A stretch of 64,000 nt of DNA from Oceanithermus desulfurans (lineage in GTDB: Bacteria > Deinococcota > Deinococci > Deinococcales > Marinithermaceae). Under the pieces are notes generated by a model. That model was not told the origin of the DNA. It searched no databases and saw nothing but the letters and a program-made list of their open reading frames with translations. The first letter of the stretch is position 1. Each line of letters opens with the position of its first letter. A program made the translations under genes and the position numbers. Where the stretch lies: assembly GCF_014201675.1 (NCBI RefSeq), contig NZ_JACHEZ010000003.1, positions 62,001-126,000 of the forward strand. The letters run 5' to 3'. This document shows, piece by piece, positions 38,198-49,360 of this stretch.

Positions 38198-40041
38198 GTG
38201 TTGTGCGCCCGGAGGAATGGCAGCCGCAAGGAGTTGGATTCCTCGAGCCGAACGCGCTTAGAGCGCTGCGAGAAACGGAGAGGAGTGTACTTGTGGCAGC
38301 CAGCCCCGGTGCAGGGAAGACCGAGTTTCTTGCGCAAAAAGCCGCGTATCTACTCCAAACCGGCCTTTGCCCTGCCCCTAAGCGCATTCTTGCAATTAGT
38401 TTTAAGCGTGACGCGGCGAAAAATCTTGCGGATCGTGTAGCGAGACGCTGTTCACCTGAGCAGGCACGGCGTTTCGATTCCTATACGTTTGACGGCTTCG
38501 CGAAGAATTTGCTGGATCGTTTTCGCGCTGCTGTTCCAGAACCCTACCGCCCCCCTGCGGATTACCATATTGAATTACCTGATATAAATCATTATCGATA
38601 CTATCTTAATATACATAATTTACGCACTATAAATGCGGAGCAATTCGCCCGAAAATTAGCTGAAGCACGTCTTCCCCTGAATGATGGCGGCTCGAAGATT
38701 ATAAAAGCTATCCAAGCCTATTGGAACTCTCAGTATAACGATCATGACCATGTGTTGCTAACGTTTTCAATGATTAACCGACTTGTCGAATTGCTAATTC
38801 GGGAGAACCCCTATATACGAAGAGCGCTACACCTCACCTATCCCGTCGTATTCTTAGATGAATATCAAGACACGACCTTCGCTCAATTTGAACTACTGCA
38901 AACGATGTTTACTGGCAGCAATACCATCTTCACTGCGGTCGGCGACGACAAGCAGCGAATCATGCTTTGGGCTGGAGCGATGCCCAATGCTTTCGACAAG
39001 TTCGAAAATTACTTCGTTGCACGGCGTATATCATTAAACATGAACTGGCGCTCTCACAAAGACCTAGTACAGATTCAGCACTTCATCGCGCGCCGATTGG
39101 ATCCAGATAGCGTATCACCAGAAGCTCGGGCCGACCGAATGTCGGACGGCGATATAGCCGCGATCTGGGAATTTGCAACCATTGAGGAAGAAAGCGACTA
39201 CCTTGCGCGATGGATCGCACGCGAGGTGCGAGAAGAAAGTGTCGAACCTCACGATATAGCTATTCTCGTGCGGATGCGCGCAAACAGGGTTGAGGATCGG
39301 CTCGCTGCAGCTTTTTCTTCTCACGATCTGGATTTACGCAATGTCGCGCGCAACGTAGGAAATATCTCTATCCAAGATCTTCTAGGAGAGGAGCTAACGA
39401 AGATTCTTCTTCGGCTTCTTCGCCTTGGTGCTACTCCCCGTAGCCCTGAAAACTGGAACGCTAGTCTGTCGGATTTACAGCATCTTGAAGCTGTAGATCC
39501 TGCAGATGAAGTTGCTCAGCGGCTTCTTCATGAGCGTCTCCAGCTATTTGTGCGCGAATTAAGGCAAACCCTTGATGGCCTTAAACCCAGCCGGAAAAAC
39601 GCAAAGCAAGTAGCTATTAAAGCACTCGATTTCATAGGCACAAGCGTACTTCAACGGACCTTTCCTAGCTATCACAGGCAGGCAGACTTCAATCGTGTTT
39701 GGGAAGGATTTGTACTGCTCCTAGAAAAATCTCTACTGAATACAGATAGCTGGGCAGCAGCCCTAGACAAGTTTGAGGGTATTGGGCAAGTTCCCCTTAT
39801 GACTATTCATAAGAGTAAAGGGCTTGAGTTCCATACGGTCATATTTTATGGACTAGATAATAAAAGTTGGTGGAGCCTAAGACCCGAACGCCCTGAAGAG
39901 CTACACTCTTTCTTTGTGGCTTTTACACGCGCCAAGCAAAGGGCATTCTTTACGTTATGCAATGATAGTGGAGAATCCATACCATGGATTGAGGAACTGC
40001 TCACATCCGCAGGCGCTAAAAAGTATAAGCCTTCTCTATAA
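38194..40041 (+). CDS. gajB: UvrD-like superfamily 1 helicase (GajB-like, Gabija)
   Basis: 615-residue SF1A helicase, partner of the upstream nuclease. Motif I is AASPGAGKTEF near residue 34. Motif II, FLDEYQDTTFAQFELL, is near 219. Motif III is VGDDKQRIMLWAGA near 249, motif IV NMNWRSHKDL near 282, motif V TIHKSKGLEFHTVIF near 537 and motif VI VAFTRAKQRAFF near 574. It is shorter than UvrD/PcrA (about 720) and longer than Bacillus GajB (about 494). The start codon overlaps the gajA stop (ATGA), so the two proteins are made together. Like gajA it is AT-richer than the chromosome and rich in codons otherwise rare here, a sign of transfer. Confidence 0.85.
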   Translation: MSVVRPEEWQPQGVGFLEPNALRALRETERSVLVAASPGAGKTEFLAQKAAYLLQTGLCPAPKRILAISFKRDAAKNLADRVARRCSPEQARRFDSYTFDGFAKNLLDRFRAAVPEPYRPPADYHIELPDINHYRYYLNIHNLRTINAEQFARKLAEARLPLNDGGSKIIKAIQAYWNSQYNDHDHVLLTFSMINRLVELLIRENPYIRRALHLTYPVVFLDEYQDTTFAQFELLQTMFTGSNTIFTAVGDDKQRIMLWAGAMPNAFDKFENYFVARRISLNMNWRSHKDLVQIQHFIARRLDPDSVSPEARADRMSDGDIAAIWEFATIEEESDYLARWIAREVREESVEPHDIAILVRMRANRVEDRLAAAFSSHDLDLRNVARNVGNISIQDLLGEELTKILLRLLRLGATPRSPENWNASLSDLQHLEAVDPADEVAQRLLHERLQLFVRELRQTLDGLKPSRKNAKQVAIKALDFIGTSVLQRTFPSYHRQADFNRVWEGFVLLLEKSLLNTDSWAAALDKFEGIGQVPLMTIHKSKGLEFHTVIFYGLDNKSWWSLRPERPEELHSFFVAFTRAKQRAFFTLCNDSGESIPWIEELLTSAGAKKYKPSL

Positions 40042-40054
40042 CAACATTGGATTT

Positions 40055-40071
40055 TCCGCATGAAATGCGGG
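40055..40071. terminator. Weak hairpin at the right end of the Gabija-like block
   Basis: TCCGCAT-GAA-ATGCGGG between the gajB and ppdK stops. The T-run lies on the 5' side of the plus strand, so termination efficiency is doubtful in either direction. Confidence 0.35.
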
Positions 40072-40075
40072 ATAT

Positions 40076-42670
<2,595 letters not shown>

Positions 42671-42744
42671 CGTCCCCTCCCGTACCAATGCTCGCCCCTG
42701 CCGTGCCTCACGCGCGGGCGTGGTTTCATCTTAACCGCAACGGA

Positions 42745-42771
42745 GCCGCCGCCCCGCACCGGGGCGGCGGC
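42745..42771 (-). terminator. Terminator of the Rrf2 regulator gene
   Basis: GCCGCCGCCCCG (42745-42756), loop CAC, CGGGGCGGCGGC (42760-42771), 20 bases after the stop of the minus-strand gene. Confidence 0.65.
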
Positions 42772-42790
42772 AATGCGGCCGGAAGGGGCG

Positions 42791-43234
42791 CTACGAAGCG
42801 GTGGCGTGCATCTTGCGCTTGGCTTCGATCAGGCGGCGTTCGTCGATGAGGTGCTGCAGGTTGGTGCCGCCCAGCACCTCGCGGATGGCCAGGTCCACGC
42901 GGCGCCAGAGCAGCTCGGTGGAGCACTGCCCCTCGTGCTCGCAGCTGCCCGGGTCCTCGATGCAGCCTACGGGCGAGAGCGAGCCCTCCATCGTCTCGAC
43001 GACCTCGAGGGCGTTGATCTCTTCCGGGGGCCGCGCCAGCCGGTAACCCCCGCGCGCCCCGCGGACGCTGCGAATGAAGCCGGCGCGCCTGAGCGCCGCC
43101 GCGATCTGCTCGAGGTAGTGCTGGCTGATCCCCTGCGCCTCGGCCACCTCTTTGAGCGGCACCGGGTCGGGGCCGCGCAGGCCGATCTCCACCAGCGCGC
43201 GCAGCCCGTACTGCGCCTTCGTCGATACCCACAT
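42791..43234 (-). CDS. Rrf2-family transcriptional regulator with three cysteines
   Basis: 147-residue winged-helix regulator. The N-terminal DNA-binding domain has the family pattern YGLRALVEIG, GISQHYLEQIAAALRRAGFI and SVRGARGGYRLAR. Cysteines at 91, 98 and 104 (C-x6-C-x5-C) occupy the place of the Fe-S ligands of IscR and NsrR, so cluster-based sensing of iron, redox state or nitric oxide is plausible. The pattern is not exactly IscR (C-x5-C-x5-C). The transcript appears leaderless. An inverted repeat overlapping its promoter suggests self-regulation. No Fe-S assembly genes lie beside it. Confidence 0.88.
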   Translation of the reverse strand: MWVSTKAQYGLRALVEIGLRGPDPVPLKEVAEAQGISQHYLEQIAAALRRAGFIRSVRGARGGYRLARPPEEINALEVVETMEGSLSPVGCIEDPGSCEHEGQCSTELLWRRVDLAIREVLGGTNLQHLIDERRLIEAKRKMHATAS

Positions 43235-43237
43235 AGG

Positions 43238-43267
43238 TACAGTTTAATGTCTTGTATTCCTACTGTA
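43238..43267. promoter_or_regulatory. Inverted repeat in the Rrf2 gene promoter
   Basis: TACAGT (43238-43243) and ACTGTA (43262-43267), 18 bases apart, bracket the -10/-35 region. A possible autoregulatory site, proposed on symmetry and position only. Confidence 0.35.
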
Positions 43268-43269
43268 AA
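43241..43269 (-). promoter_or_regulatory. Leaderless promoter of the Rrf2 gene
   Basis: On the minus strand TTTACA (43269-43264), a 17-base gap, TAAACT (43246-43241), then six bases (GTACCT) and ATG at 43234. The best complete example of the leaderless arrangement in this window. Confidence 0.7.
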
Positions 43270-43277
43270 TAGCGGGT

Positions 43278-44078
43278 TTACGAAGCCCTGCGGAAGAGCA
43301 GCGCCGCGGCGGTGAAGACGAAGGCCTGCAGCAGCACCACCGTGGCGCCGCTGGGCAGGTCGTAGCCGTACGAAAGCAGCAGTCCAGCGAAGACGCTGAA
43401 GACGCCCACGAAGACCGCCCCCACGACCATCCCCAGAAAGGTGCGGGCCCACTGCCGCGCCGCCGCCGCGGGAATGACCAGGAAGGCCGCGACGAGCAGG
43501 AGCCCCACGAGCTTCATGGCCACGACTACGACGAGCGCGACCAGGAAGGCGAGCAGGTAGTCGTCGAGGGCGACGGGCACCCGGTCGGCCGCGGCCAGCT
43601 CGCGGTCGAAGGTGGCGTAGGCCCAGCGCCCCCACAGCGGCAGCGTCAGGGCGGTGAGGGCGAGCAGCGCCAGGCTGGCCCAGAGGTCGGCCGGGGCGAC
43701 CGCGAGGATGGAGCCGAAGAGGTAGGTGAAGGCCTCGGCGGTGTACTCGCGCTTGAGCGAGAGGAAGACGATGCCCAGGGCCATGGAGAAGGCGAAGAAG
43801 ATGCCCACGGCGGTGTCGCCGCGGATGTGGGTGCGCTCGCGCACCCAGGTGATGCCTAGGGCCACCGCCGCGGTGAAGGGCACGGCCACCCAAAGCGGCT
43901 CGAGCCCCAGCAAAAGCCCCAGCGCCACGCCGCCGAAGGCGGCGTGGGCCAGACCCGATCCCAGGAAGCTGAGCCCCCGTTGCACCACGAAGGGCCCGTA
44001 GTAACCGGCGAGCAGGGCCATGACCAGACCCGCGAGCAGCGCCCGCTGCATGAAGGGCAGGCTCCACACCTCAAGCAC
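43278..44078 (-). CDS. znuB: Metal ABC transporter permease (ZnuB/MntB family)
   Basis: 266-residue membrane permease with about eight hydrophobic helices, of the family that imports zinc, manganese or iron with a cluster 9 binding protein. The segment GLAHAAFGGVALGLLLG matches the conserved permease loop SLSHAAFPGVALG. The GTG at 44078 is chosen because GAGGGG lies just before it and it overlaps the ATPase stop by eight bases (GTGCTTGA); an upstream ATG would give an N-terminus without a helix. The metal is not certain. No periplasmic binding-protein gene is adjacent. Confidence 0.85.
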   Translation of the reverse strand: MLEVWSLPFMQRALLAGLVMALLAGYYGPFVVQRGLSFLGSGLAHAAFGGVALGLLLGLEPLWVAVPFTAAVALGITWVRERTHIRGDTAVGIFFAFSMALGIVFLSLKREYTAEAFTYLFGSILAVAPADLWASLALLALTALTLPLWGRWAYATFDRELAAADRVPVALDDYLLAFLVALVVVVAMKLVGLLLVAAFLVIPAAAARQWARTFLGMVVGAVFVGVFSVFAGLLLSYGYDLPSGATVVLLQAFVFTAAALLFRRAS

Positions 44079-44850
44079 GGCGTTCCCCTCCCAGCGCCAG
44101 CGAGAACCCGTGGGCATGCCCCACGTGCCCGAAGGCCTCGCGCAGGCAGCGCTCCGAGAGCGCGCGCTCGGGCGGACCGAAGCCGATCAGCCGGCGATTG
44201 AGTACGATCACGTGGGTGGCGTGGTGGTAGGCCGCCTCCCAGTCGTGGGTGATCATCAGCAGGGTGGCCCCGGTTTCCTTCTGGTAATCCTCGAGCAGGC
44301 GGTACATGTCGGCCTCGCCCAGCACGTCGATGCCGGTCGCGGGCTCGTCAAGCATCACCAGCTGGGGGCGGCGCACGAAGGCCCGCGCCAGGTAGACGCG
44401 CTGCAGCTCGCCGCCGCTGAAGCGGCTCACGGGGCGGCCGATCAGCTGCCCCGCCCCCACCCGCTCCAGCGCGGCGCGCACCCGCGCGCGCTCCCCGGAG
44501 GTGAGCCGGCCGGGCCAGGCGCGCCGCAGGCCGCTGGCCACCAGCTCTTCCGCGAGCGCCGGAAAGGTGCGGTCCAGGGTCTTGAACTGGGGTACGTAGC
44601 CGATCCGGCGCGGGTCGACCTTGTCGGAGGGGCTGCCCAGAACCCGGACTCGGCCGTGGCTCGGAGGAACGAGCCCCAGGAGCACCTTGAGCAGGGTGGA
44701 CTTCCCCGCGCCGTTGGGACCGACGATGGCCACGAAGGCCCCCGCGGGAACCGCCAGGGTAACGTCCTCCAGGGCGAGGTGGTCGCCGAAACGCACCGTC
44801 AGGTGCTCGACTTCCACGGCCGGTGAGCCATTTTGGGGCGTAGCGTTCAT
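44071..44850 (-). CDS. znuC: Metal ABC transporter ATP-binding protein (ZnuC/MntA family)
   Basis: 259-residue ABC ATPase. Walker A is GPNGAGKST (44-52), the signature is FSGGELQRVYLARAF, Walker B is PQLVMLDEPATGID, and the H-loop is LMITHDWEAA. It pairs with the overlapping permease. The ATG at 44850 overlaps the stop of the upstream fur-family gene (ATGA) and has AGGAG nearby. The order regulator-ATPase-permease with overlapping starts shows one transcript controlled by the regulator's own promoter. Confidence 0.9.
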   Translation of the reverse strand: MNATPQNGSPAVEVEHLTVRFGDHLALEDVTLAVPAGAFVAIVGPNGAGKSTLLKVLLGLVPPSHGRVRVLGSPSDKVDPRRIGYVPQFKTLDRTFPALAEELVASGLRRAWPGRLTSGERARVRAALERVGAGQLIGRPVSRFSGGELQRVYLARAFVRRPQLVMLDEPATGIDVLGEADMYRLLEDYQKETGATLLMITHDWEAAYHHATHVIVLNRRLIGFGPPERALSERCLREAFGHVGHAHGFSLALGGERRA

Positions 44851-45260
44851 GACGACTCCTGACATTCGGGGCAGAGCCCGTAGACGATCAGCGTGTGGCC
44901 GCGGACGCGGAAACGGCTGCGCCGGGCCAGCTCGGCTTCGTAGGCGTGCAGCCCGCACTCCCGCAGCGGCTCGACGCGGCCGCAGCGCTCGCAGACGAGC
45001 AGGTGGGCGTGGTCCAGCACCGCGGCGAAGCGCACCTCCCCGTGGGGGGCGGCGAAACGGACGATCAGACCCGCTTCCTCGAGGGCGCGCACCGCGCGGT
45101 AGACGGTCGCCTGGCCGATCCCGGACCGCTGCAGACGCGCCGCGGCCTCGCGGATCGTGCTGCCGGGGTGGTCGGCGAAGTCGCTCCACACCGCGACGCG
45201 CTGGGGCGTGCGCCGCAGGCCGCGCTCACGAAACCGCCGCTCGAGACCGGGCACCTCCAT
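44847..45260 (-). CDS. Fur-family metal-dependent repressor (Zur-like?)
   Basis: 137-residue Fur-family protein. A winged helix (about residues 1-80: RRTPQRVAVW, ATVYRAVRALEEAGLI) is followed by a dimerisation domain with HAHLLVCERCGRVEPL and a terminal GLCPECQ. The two CxxC pairs (near 91-94 and 131-134) form the structural zinc site. As first gene of a metal-uptake operon it most likely acts as its repressor, zinc (Zur) or manganese (Mur/PerR) being the main options. A Fur-box-like repeat lies four bases upstream of the ATG, consistent with autoregulation. Confidence 0.88.
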   Translation of the reverse strand: MEVPGLERRFRERGLRRTPQRVAVWSDFADHPGSTIREAAARLQRSGIGQATVYRAVRALEEAGLIVRFAAPHGEVRFAAVLDHAHLLVCERCGRVEPLRECGLHAYEAELARRSRFRVRGHTLIVYGLCPECQESS

Positions 45261-45263
45261 ACC

Positions 45264-45278
45264 CGATAAATCTTATCA
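45264..45278. promoter_or_regulatory. Fur-box-like operator of the fur-znuC-znuB operon
   Basis: Read on the minus strand, TGATAAG-A-TTTATCG is a 7-1-7 inverted repeat matching 12 of 14 arm positions of the Fur-box form TGATAAT-N-ATTATCA. It overlaps a TAAGAT -10 box (45275-45270) that lies nine bases before the ATG at 45260. Confidence 0.6.
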
Positions 45279-45310
45279 CTTCATGGCGCGCGGGTAAAGG
45301 CCGCGGCTCA

Positions 45311-45330
45311 CCCTGCGGCGCGCCGCGGGG
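45311..45330 (-). terminator. Hairpin after acsA
   Basis: CCCTGCGG-CGCG-CCGCGGGG, directly after the acsA stop, with one G-T wobble and no T-run. Its role as a terminator is uncertain. Confidence 0.35.
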
Positions 45331-47283
45331 CTACTTCCCCTTCTTGAGCTGCTCGACCACGCTGCGGTCCTCGAGCGTGGAGATATCGCCCGAGATCTCC
45401 TCCTGCCCCGCGGCGATCTGGCGCAGCAGGCGGCGCATGATCTTGCCCGAGCGGGTCTTGGGCAGGGCCGCGGCGAAGCGGATCTCCTCCGGGCGGGCGA
45501 TGGCGCCGATCACCTTGACCACGTGCGCCTTCAGCTCCTCGGCCAGCGCCTCGCTGGGCTCGGCGTCGCCCACCGGGGTCACGAAGGCGACGATCGCCTC
45601 GCCCTTGATGGGGTCGGGCCGGGCCACCACCGCCGCCTCGGCTACGGCCGGGTGGCTGACCAGGGCGCTTTCGACCTCCATCGTCCCCAGGCGGTGGCCG
45701 CTGATGTTGATCACGTCGTCCACCCGCCCCAGGATCAGGTAGTAGCCGTCGGCGTCGCGGCGCGCGCCGTCGCCGGTGAAGTACTTGCCCGGGTACTGGC
45801 TCCAGTACTGGTGGACGAAGCGCTCCGGGTCGCCCCAGACGGTGCGCAGCATGCTGGGCCAGGGCTTGGTGATCACCAGGTAGCCGCCCTGGTCGGGCTC
45901 GGTGATGGGGTTCCCCTCGCCGTCCACGATCTCGGGGGCGACGCCGAAGAAGGGCTTACCCGCGAAGCCGGGCTTCATCCGGTGGGCGCCGGGCAGCGTG
46001 GTGATCATGATCCCGCCGGTCTCGGTCTGCCACCAGGTGTCCACGATGGGGCAGCATTCCTTGCCGATGACCCGGTAGTACCACAGCCAGGCCTCGGGGT
46101 TGATGGGCTCGCCCACCGTACCCAAGAGCCGCAGCGAGTCGAGGCGGTGCTTCATCGGCCACTGCTCGCCCCACTTCATGAAGGCGCGGATGGCCGTGGG
46201 CGCGGTGTAGAGGACGGTGACCCCGTGCTTGTCGACGATCTCCCAGAAGCGGTCGGGCTCGGGGTGGTTGGGCGCGCCCTCGTACATCACCACCGTGGCG
46301 CCGTTCAGCAGCGGGCCGTAGACGATGTAGGAGTGGCCGGTGATCCAGCCCACGTCGGCGGTGCACCAGTAGGTGTCGTCGTCCCCCAGGTCGAAGACGG
46401 TGCGGGCGGTGTGGAAGGTGTAGGTCATGTAGCCGCCGGTGGTGTGGAGCACCCCCTTGGGCTTGCCGGTGGAGCCGGAGGTGTAGAGGATGAAGAGCGG
46501 GTCCTCGCTGTCCATCGGCTCGGGGGCGGCTTCGTCCTCCACCCCCTCGACCAGCTCGTGGTACCAGTGGTCGCGGCCCGGCTCCATGGGCACGTCCTGA
46601 CCGGTGCGCCGCACCACGACGACGTGCTTGACGATGCCGGTCTCGCGCACGGCCTCGTCGGCGGCCTCCTTGAGCGGCACGATCTGCCCGCGCCGCCAGC
46701 CTCCGTCGGCGGTGATGAGCACCTCGCTGCCGGCGTCCTTGATGCGCTCGGCCAGGGCGCTGGCCGAGAAGCCGCCGAAGACGACCGAGTGCACCGCGCC
46801 GATGCGGGCCGCGGCCAGCATGGCGATGGCCGCCTCGGGAATCATCGGCATGTAAAGGGTGACGCGGTCGCCCTTCTTCACCCCCAGCCGCCTGAGCACG
46901 TTGGCGAAGCGGCTCACCTCGCGGTGCAGCTCGTGGTAGGTGAGCGTGCGGGTGTCGCCCGGCTCGCCCTCCCAGACGATGGCGGCCTTGTTGCGCCGCC
47001 AGGTCGTCAGGTGGCGGTCGAGGGCGTTGTAGCTGACGTTGGTCCGGCCGCCCACGAACCACTTGGCGTGGGGCGGGTTCCACTCCAGCACCTTCTGCCA
47101 GGGCTCGAACCACTCGAGCTCGCCGGCGATCTCGGCCCAGTAGCCTTCGGGGTCCTCGATCGAGCGCCGATACTCGGCCTCGTACTCCTCTTCGCTCTTC
47201 ACCCGGGCGGTCAGGCGAAACGCCTCGGGCGGCTCGAAGCTGCGCGTTTCCTTGAGTACGGCTTCAATGCGATCCTTGTCCAC
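45331..47283 (-). CDS. acsA: Acetyl-CoA synthetase (AMP-forming)
   Basis: 650 residues, making acetyl-CoA from acetate, ATP and CoA. Motifs: the ATP loop [16 protein letters not shown] near residue 265, [18 protein letters not shown] near 413, and the C-terminal catalytic and acetylatable lysine in [11 protein letters not shown] near 610. The GTG at 47283 gives the family's usual N-terminus [12 protein letters not shown] and is preceded by AAGGGGG; an upstream in-frame start would add 13 residues unlike the family. It is transcribed alone after miaA, 60 bases downstream. Confidence 0.95.
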   Translation of the reverse strand: MDKDRIEAVLKETRSFEPPEAFRLTARVKSEEEYEAEYRRSIEDPEGYWAEIAGELEWFEPWQKVLEWNPPHAKWFVGGRTNVSYNALDRHLTTWRRNKAAIVWEGEPGDTRTLTYHELHREVSRFANVLRRLGVKKGDRVTLYMPMIPEAAIAMLAAARIGAVHSVVFGGFSASALAERIKDAGSEVLITADGGWRRGQIVPLKEAADEAVRETGIVKHVVVVRRTGQDVPMEPGRDHWYHELVEGVEDEAAPEPMDSEDPLFILYTSGSTGKPKGVLHTTGGYMTYTFHTARTVFDLGDDDTYWCTADVGWITGHSYIVYGPLLNGATVVMYEGAPNHPEPDRFWEIVDKHGVTVLYTAPTAIRAFMKWGEQWPMKHRLDSLRLLGTVGEPINPEAWLWYYRVIGKECCPIVDTWWQTETGGIMITTLPGAHRMKPGFAGKPFFGVAPEIVDGEGNPITEPDQGGYLVITKPWPSMLRTVWGDPERFVHQYWSQYPGKYFTGDGARRDADGYYLILGRVDDVINISGHRLGTMEVESALVSHPAVAEAAVVARPDPIKGEAIVAFVTPVGDAEPSEALAEELKAHVVKVIGAIARPEEIRFAAALPKTRSGKIMRRLLRQIAAGQEEISGDISTLEDRSVVEQLKKGK

Positions 47284-47343
47284 CGCTGGCCCCCTTCCCA
47301 AACTTGGGTTTTGAGCCAGCATACGGCCGGCCGCGGACCCGCG

Positions 47344-48258
47344 TCAAGGAAGGCCGAAGCGGCGTTCGAACCAGAAGGCCGCCCCCTCCCGCGCCGCCGC
47401 GCCGGCGCGGGGCAGGTAGGCGACGTCGCCCGGCTCGCGCCGCAGCCAGGTGTACTGGCGCTTGATCAGCCGCCAGACCGCGCGGCGGTCGGCCTCGAGC
47501 GCCTCCTCGTAACTCCACTCACCCTGCAGGTAGCGCACGACCTCCTTGTAGCCGATGGACTGCAGCGCAGTGGGCATCCGCGGGTAGCGCGCGAGCAGCG
47601 CCCGCACCTCGTCGATCAGGCCGTGCTCGAACTGCCAGCGCGCCCGCGCCCAGACCTTGCCTTTGAGCGCCGCCCGCTCGGGCCAGAGCACCAGCTTGCG
47701 GCAGCGCAGCCGCGGCGCGCGCGGCGGGAAGTCGGCGGGGGGCCGGCCGGTGCGCCTGAGCACCTCCAGCGCCCGCACCAGCCGCCGCGGGTTCCCGGCC
47801 ACCCGCGCCGCGTCGGCCGGACTCGCGGCCGCCAGCTCGGCCAGCAGCGCGTCCGCGCCCCCGCCTTCCAGCTCGGCCCGGATCGCCCGCTGCACCTCCG
47901 CGTCGGGCGGCGGGGTGGTGGGCCGCCCCTCGCAGAGGCCCCGCAGGTAGTAGACCGTCCCCCCCACCACCAGCGGAATCCGCCCGCGGGCGAACACCTC
48001 GGCGATGGCGCGCTCGGCGGCCTCCACCCAGCGCACCACGTCGTAGGCCTCGTCGGGCTCCACCACGTCGACGAGGTGGTGGGGCACCCGGGCCCGCTCG
48101 GCCGCGCTCGGCTTGTCCGTCCCCACGTCCAGGCCGCGGTAGACCATGGTGGCGTCGGCGCTCACGATCTCGAGCGGCCAGCGGTCGGCGAGCCACAGCG
48201 CCAGCGACGACTTGCCGCTCGCGCTGGGCCCGGTGAGCACGGGTACGGCGCGGTTCAC
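47344..48258 (-). CDS. miaA: tRNA dimethylallyltransferase
   Basis: 304 residues, transferring the dimethylallyl group to N6 of A37, giving the substrate of MiaB (8692-10032). The P-loop [14 protein letters not shown] is near residues 8-21. [19 protein letters not shown] (substrate and tRNA contacts) is near 35, and [13 protein letters not shown] near 100. GTG start with TAGGAT-GGGGGC directly before it, so probably leaderless. It is divergent from hsp20 with 42 bases between them. Confidence 0.94.
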   Translation of the reverse strand: MNRAVPVLTGPSASGKSSLALWLADRWPLEIVSADATMVYRGLDVGTDKPSAAERARVPHHLVDVVEPDEAYDVVRWVEAAERAIAEVFARGRIPLVVGGTVYYLRGLCEGRPTTPPPDAEVQRAIRAELEGGGADALLAELAAASPADAARVAGNPRRLVRALEVLRRTGRPPADFPPRAPRLRCRKLVLWPERAALKGKVWARARWQFEHGLIDEVRALLARYPRMPTALQSIGYKEVVRYLQGEWSYEEALEADRRAVWRLIKRQYTWLRREPGDVAYLPRAGAAAREGAAFWFERRFGLP

Positions 48259-48264
48259 GCCCCC

Positions 48265-48270
48265 ATCCTA
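48265..48270 (-). promoter_or_regulatory. -10 box of a leaderless promoter for miaA
   Basis: On the minus strand TAGGAT, GGGGGC, GTG at 48258, the same 12-base word as before ggt. Confidence 0.6.
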
Positions 48271-48277
48271 ACGGCGC

Positions 48278-48283
48278 TAGACT
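48278..48283 (+). promoter_or_regulatory. Possible -10 box of hsp20
   Basis: TAGACT lies 17 bases before the hsp20 ATG, leaving a short leader that carries the ribosome-binding site AAAGGAGG. Confidence 0.4.
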
Positions 48284-48300
48284 GGGGAAAGGAGGCGGCC

Positions 48301-48714
48301 ATGGAACTGGAACGAAGCGACCGCTGGGCGGCCATCGAAAAACTGATCGAACTCAAGCGGCGTATCGAAGCGCTGGAGTCGCGCTTCGGGGCGGACGCCC
48401 TCGCCGACTGGGCTCCGCCCGTGGACGTCCTCGACGAGGGCGAGGCCTACCGAATCCTGGTGGACGTGCCCGGCGTCAAGCCCGAGGACCTCGAGCTGCA
48501 GGAAGAAGGGCGCACGATCACGATCGCAGGCGCGCGCCACGAACCCGAGGCGCGCTACGTCACCCGCACCCGTCCCCACGGCTACTTCCGCCGCGCCTTT
48601 ACGCTGCCCGAGCCGATCGTCGAGGGCGCGGCCGAGGCCAGCCTGAAGCAGGGCGTGTTGGAGATCCGCATTCCCAAGGCGCGGGGGCGCGCCGTCCCCA
48701 TCGAACCCAGTTAG
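48301..48714 (+). CDS. hsp20: Small heat-shock protein, Hsp20/alpha-crystallin family
   Basis: 137-residue ATP-independent holdase chaperone. A short N-terminal helical arm (residues 1-35) precedes the alpha-crystallin domain, which begins [20 protein letters not shown] and has the typical [20 protein letters not shown] loop and the [15 protein letters not shown] strand with the G-x-L motif. A C-terminal IEPS tail replaces the usual IxI. AAAGGAGG precedes the ATG. The stop overlaps the convergent tdk stop by four bases. Confidence 0.93.
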   Translation: MELERSDRWAAIEKLIELKRRIEALESRFGADALADWAPPVDVLDEGEAYRILVDVPGVKPEDLELQEEGRTITIAGARHEPEARYVTRTRPHGYFRRAFTLPEPIVEGAAEASLKQGVLEIRIPKARGRAVPIEPS

Positions 48715-49295
48715 TCGCGCAGCACGTGGCAGCCGCGGCAGCGCGGCTCGTAGGCCTCCTTAGCCCCGACGAGGATGACCGGGTCCTCGTAACGCGCCGG
48801 CTCCCCGTCGATCAGACGCTGGGTGCGCGTCGCCGAGCGCCCGCAGCGCACGCAGACGGCGCTCAGCTTTTCCACGAACTCGGCCCGCGCCAGCAGCTGG
48901 GGCATGGGCCCGAAGGGCTCGCCCCGAAAGTCGAGGTCGAGCCCGGCCACGATCACGCGGACGCCGCGGTCCGCCAGCCGCTCGAGCACCTCCGGGAGCT
49001 CGTCGTCGAAGAACTGGGCCTCGTCCACGGCCACGACCTGCAACGGACCGTTCGCCTCCACCTGCGCGAGCAGCTCGGCGGCATCGGCCACCGGCTCCGC
49101 CTCGACCCGCTGGCCGTCGTGGCTCACCACGTCGCGCTTGTGGTAGCGGTCGTCGAGCCGCGGTTTGAAAACGCGCACCTTCTGTCCGGCGATCATCACC
49201 CGCTTGACGCGGCGGATGAGCTCCTCCGACTTTCCCGAAAACATCGGCCCCGCGATCACTTCGATCCAACCGGTTTGATAGGGCAAGAACGGCAC
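48711..49295 (-). CDS. tdk: Thymidine kinase
   Basis: 194-residue type II thymidine kinase for thymidine salvage. The P-loop [15 protein letters not shown] is near residues 15-29, the [10 protein letters not shown] switch region near 85-94, and the zinc-binding cysteines are in CVRCGRS and the C-terminal RCRGCH. The GTG at 49295 is chosen because GGAGG lies five bases upstream; TTG and GTG codons further upstream would include the ribosome-binding site. Normal length for the family. Confidence 0.93.
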   Translation of the reverse strand: MPFLPYQTGWIEVIAGPMFSGKSEELIRRVKRVMIAGQKVRVFKPRLDDRYHKRDVVSHDGQRVEAEPVADAAELLAQVEANGPLQVVAVDEAQFFDDELPEVLERLADRGVRVIVAGLDLDFRGEPFGPMPQLLARAEFVEKLSAVCVRCGRSATRTQRLIDGEPARYEDPVILVGAKEAYEPRCRGCHVLRD

Positions 49296-49360
49296 GGCCA
49301 CCTCCAAAATCCGCCCTCCAGCTTACCCCAGGCTCATCCGGGCTTCGGGTATAACGGAGC

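Noticed and set aside
45523-48300. Very long plus-strand open frame antisense to acsA and miaA that runs into hsp20
   Set aside because: It mirrors two well-supported minus-strand genes, has no domain of its own, and is open only because stops are rare in GC-rich DNA. Only its last part, from 48301, is the real hsp20.
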